Below are positions 44,816 through 46,824 of a stretch of DNA of 46,824 bases, one piece after another. A program made the translations under genes and the position numbers. The stretch comes from Actinomycetes bacterium. Lineage in GTDB: Bacteria; Actinomycetota; Acidimicrobiia; Acidimicrobiales; Bog-793. Under the pieces are notes generated by a model. That model was not told the origin of the DNA and did no database searches. It worked only from the letters and a program-made list of their open reading frames with translations. The stretch covers positions 1 to 46,824 of the forward strand of contig JAJZLV010000102.1 of the NCBI GenBank assembly GCA_021803215.1. The letters run 5' to 3'. Each line of letters begins with the position of its first letter. The stretch's first letter is position 1.

Positions 44816-44951
44816 CAGCGGGTCGCAGCCGGGAACCGGCTCTTCTCGCCCCCCTCCCGGCCCGGCGACCCGAAGCCCCCGCGACTCCTAGGCGGGCAGG
44901 GGCCGGCCCTCACCCTCGCTGGGCGGGACCGCCGGTCGCGGCCGGCGAGCC

Positions 44952-46625
44952 TTACACGAACAAGAGGCCGGCGGCGTGGGCGAGGGAGAAGATCGGTGCC
45001 GGCCAGATGCCGAAGACGACCGTGAACCCGACCGTGAGCAAGAGCCCGAAGGCGGTGGCGGGCGAGAGGTGGATCCGCTCGGCCGGGGCCGGCTCGACAG
45101 CCGCCGTCTCGAGAGCGGCCGGCTCGAGAGCAAGGAGGGTGGCCGCCGGGAGCGGCGAGTGGGAGGCTCCGGCCGGCGAGCCGATCTCAGAGGAGGCGCC
45201 GGCGAAAGCGAGGCCCTCGCCCCCCGGCCCCTCGGCTGGAAGCGCCGGCGCCGCCTGGCTCGGGGCCGCCTGGCGCGAGCCGTACATGACGAAGACGACC
45301 CGAAGGTAAAAGGCGGCCGCGATGGCGCCGGTCAGCATGGCGATCACGGCGAGCGCGTAGGAGTGGGCCGAGACAGCCGCCTCGACGACGTAGAGCTTCC
45401 CGAGGAAGCCGGTCGTGAAGGGGGCGCCCGCCTGGGCGAGGAGGAGGATGGCGAAGCCGAGTGCGAGCAGCGGCTGGCGCCGGCCGAGGCCGCGGAAGGA
45501 CTCGATCGAGTGCTCCCTGTCACCCCGGCCGCCGACCAGCATGACGACGGCGAAGGAGCCGAGGACCAAAAAGGCGTAGATGAAGACGTAGTAGAGGCTG
45601 GCGGCGATCCCCTCCGTCGAGGCCGCCTGCAGGCCGAGCAGGATGAAACCGGCCTGGTTTATCGAGGAGTAGGCGAGCATCCTCTTTATGTCACGCTGCA
45701 CGAGGCCGAGCACGGCGCCCACGACAAGGGTGAGGATGGCCACGACCCAGATGATCGGTTGCCAGGAGGCGGCCAGGGAGTGGAAGGAGGTGAAGAAGAC
45801 CCTGAGGAGGGCGGCGAAGCCTCCCACCTTGGCGATCGAGGCCATGAAGCCGGTCGCCGGTGTCGGAGAGCCCTGGTAGACGTCGGGCGTCCACATGTGG
45901 AACGGGACGGCGGCCACCTTGAAGAGGAAGCCGACCAGTAACAGCCCGGCGCCCGCCAGCAAGAGGCCGTCGTTCGTCGAGACGTTGTGGGCGAGGTAGG
46001 CGGCCACCTGGGCGAGGTTGGTCGAGCCGGTCGCCCCGTAGGTGAGGGCGATGCCGTAGACGAAGATGGCAGAGGAGAAGGCCCCGAGCACGAAGTACTT
46101 CATGCCGGCCTCGCCCGACTCGGCCCTCCGCTGGTCGAGGGCGGCCAGGATGTAGAGCGGGATCGAGAGGATCTCGAGGCCGAGGAAGATGACGATGAAG
46201 TCGTTGGCGGCCGCCATCAGCATGGCGCCCGAGGCCGACAAGAGCGCCAGGGCGTGGTACTCCGGGCCGATGATGCCCTCGCGCTCGAGGTAGTCGTTCG
46301 AGAGGAAGGACGAGACGATGATGATCGCCGAGGCCAGTATCACGAAGGCGGTCGAAAAGCCGTCGATGGCGAGCGACTTGGCGACGGCGGCGAAGGGGTG
46401 GCCGGCCCCGTGCACCTTGTCCCACAAAACGATGCCGCAGACGAGCGAGGCGACCCCGATCGCCCCGGTCAGCACGGAGTAGACCCGGGGCGGCAGCTGG
46501 CGCACCCGCATGGCCCCGACGCCGAGGAGGAGGATCGCCCCGCCGATCATGATCAGCTCGGGGTAGATGGCGGTGTAGTCGATGTGCGGGATCACCAGGC
46601 CGGCCGCCGCCAGAAGCCCGCTCAC
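44952..46625 (-). CDS. nuoN: NADH-quinone oxidoreductase subunit N
   Basis: 557 aa polytopic; ALLSASGAMLMAAANDFIVIFLGLEILSIPLYILAAL...KYFVLGAFSSAIFVYGIALTYGATGSTNL...VQRDIKRMLAYSSINQAGFILLG. Confidence 0.95.
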   Translation of the reverse strand: MSGLLAAAGLVIPHIDYTAIYPELIMIGGAILLLGVGAMRVRQLPPRVYSVLTGAIGVASLVCGIVLWDKVHGAGHPFAAVAKSLAIDGFSTAFVILASAIIIVSSFLSNDYLEREGIIGPEYHALALLSASGAMLMAAANDFIVIFLGLEILSIPLYILAALDQRRAESGEAGMKYFVLGAFSSAIFVYGIALTYGATGSTNLAQVAAYLAHNVSTNDGLLLAGAGLLLVGFLFKVAAVPFHMWTPDVYQGSPTPATGFMASIAKVGGFAALLRVFFTSFHSLAASWQPIIWVVAILTLVVGAVLGLVQRDIKRMLAYSSINQAGFILLGLQAASTEGIAASLYYVFIYAFLVLGSFAVVMLVGGRGDREHSIESFRGLGRRQPLLALGFAILLLAQAGAPFTTGFLGKLYVVEAAVSAHSYALAVIAMLTGAIAAAFYLRVVFVMYGSRQAAPSQAAPALPAEGPGGEGLAFAGASSEIGSPAGASHSPLPAATLLALEPAALETAAVEPAPAERIHLSPATAFGLLLTVGFTVVFGIWPAPIFSLAHAAGLLFV

Positions 46626-46824
46626 TTGGCACCTCCGCTGCCGGCCCGGTGGGCGGCCGCCGTGTAGATCGGGCGGCCGTTCGCCGGGATCTTCGGGTGG
46701 GCCACCTGCTCTATGTGGGTCACGATGCGGTCGACCGAGGGGGTGATCCGGTTGAGGACCGGGCCCGGGTAGACGCCGAGGAAGACGATGACGGCCACGA
46801 GAGGCGCCATGTAGAGCCCCTCTC
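46622..46824 (-). CDS. nuoM: NADH-quinone oxidoreductase subunit M, C-terminal end (truncated by window edge)
   Basis: MAPLVAVIVFLGVYPGPVLNRITPSVDRIVTHIEQ; stop overlaps the nuoN start, standard nuoM-nuoN order. Confidence 0.85.
   Translation of the reverse strand, partial: EGLYMAPLVAVIVFLGVYPGPVLNRITPSVDRIVTHIEQVAHPKIPANGRPIYTAAAHRAGSGGAK

Overview
High-GC actinobacterial chromosomal window with codon usage and gene content suggestive of a deep-branching actinobacterium. The core is a minus-strand information-processing locus: tRNA-Thr, tRNA-Met, rpmG, an ECF sigma / zf-HC2 anti-sigma pair, tRNA-Trp, secE, nusG, rplK, rplA, an L10-leader-like element, rplJ, rplL, rpoB, rpoC, then rpsL, rpsG, fusA, tuf, rpsJ. 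Two features break the usual arrangement. About 5.8 kb (D-Ala-D-Ala carboxypeptidase, a large cyclase/ATPase/TPR protein and a DUF1707/LiaF-like gene) sits between rpoC and rpsL. rpsJ is the last gene of the run, with no rplC behind it. The right half (25-46 kb) holds accessory and housekeeping genes: GNAT, crotonase, MptB-like mannosyltransferase, an HTH regulator with an MFS exporter, a solitary AAA ATPase, a second sigma/anti-sigma-like pair, an AbrB-type gene with a possible PIN-like partner, tRNA-Tyr, yajQ, a HAD phosphatase, an acetyl-CoA synthetase remnant, a metallophosphoesterase-like/MprF-like membrane fusion, an O-methyltransferase, a large secreted peptidase and nuoN/nuoM. The most interesting signals are: (i) the secreted peptidase has an S8-like architecture but sedolisin (S53)-like catalytic residues; (ii) the MprF-like protein carries a degenerate metallophosphoesterase domain apparently split by a transmembrane hairpin; (iii) an open but internally deleted acetyl-CoA synthetase remnant is translationally coupled to a HAD gene; (iv) the AbrB-linked gene may encode a divergent toxin; (v) a recurring leaderless-promoter geometry appears at many genes. 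All family calls come from reading motifs by eye; no searches were run.
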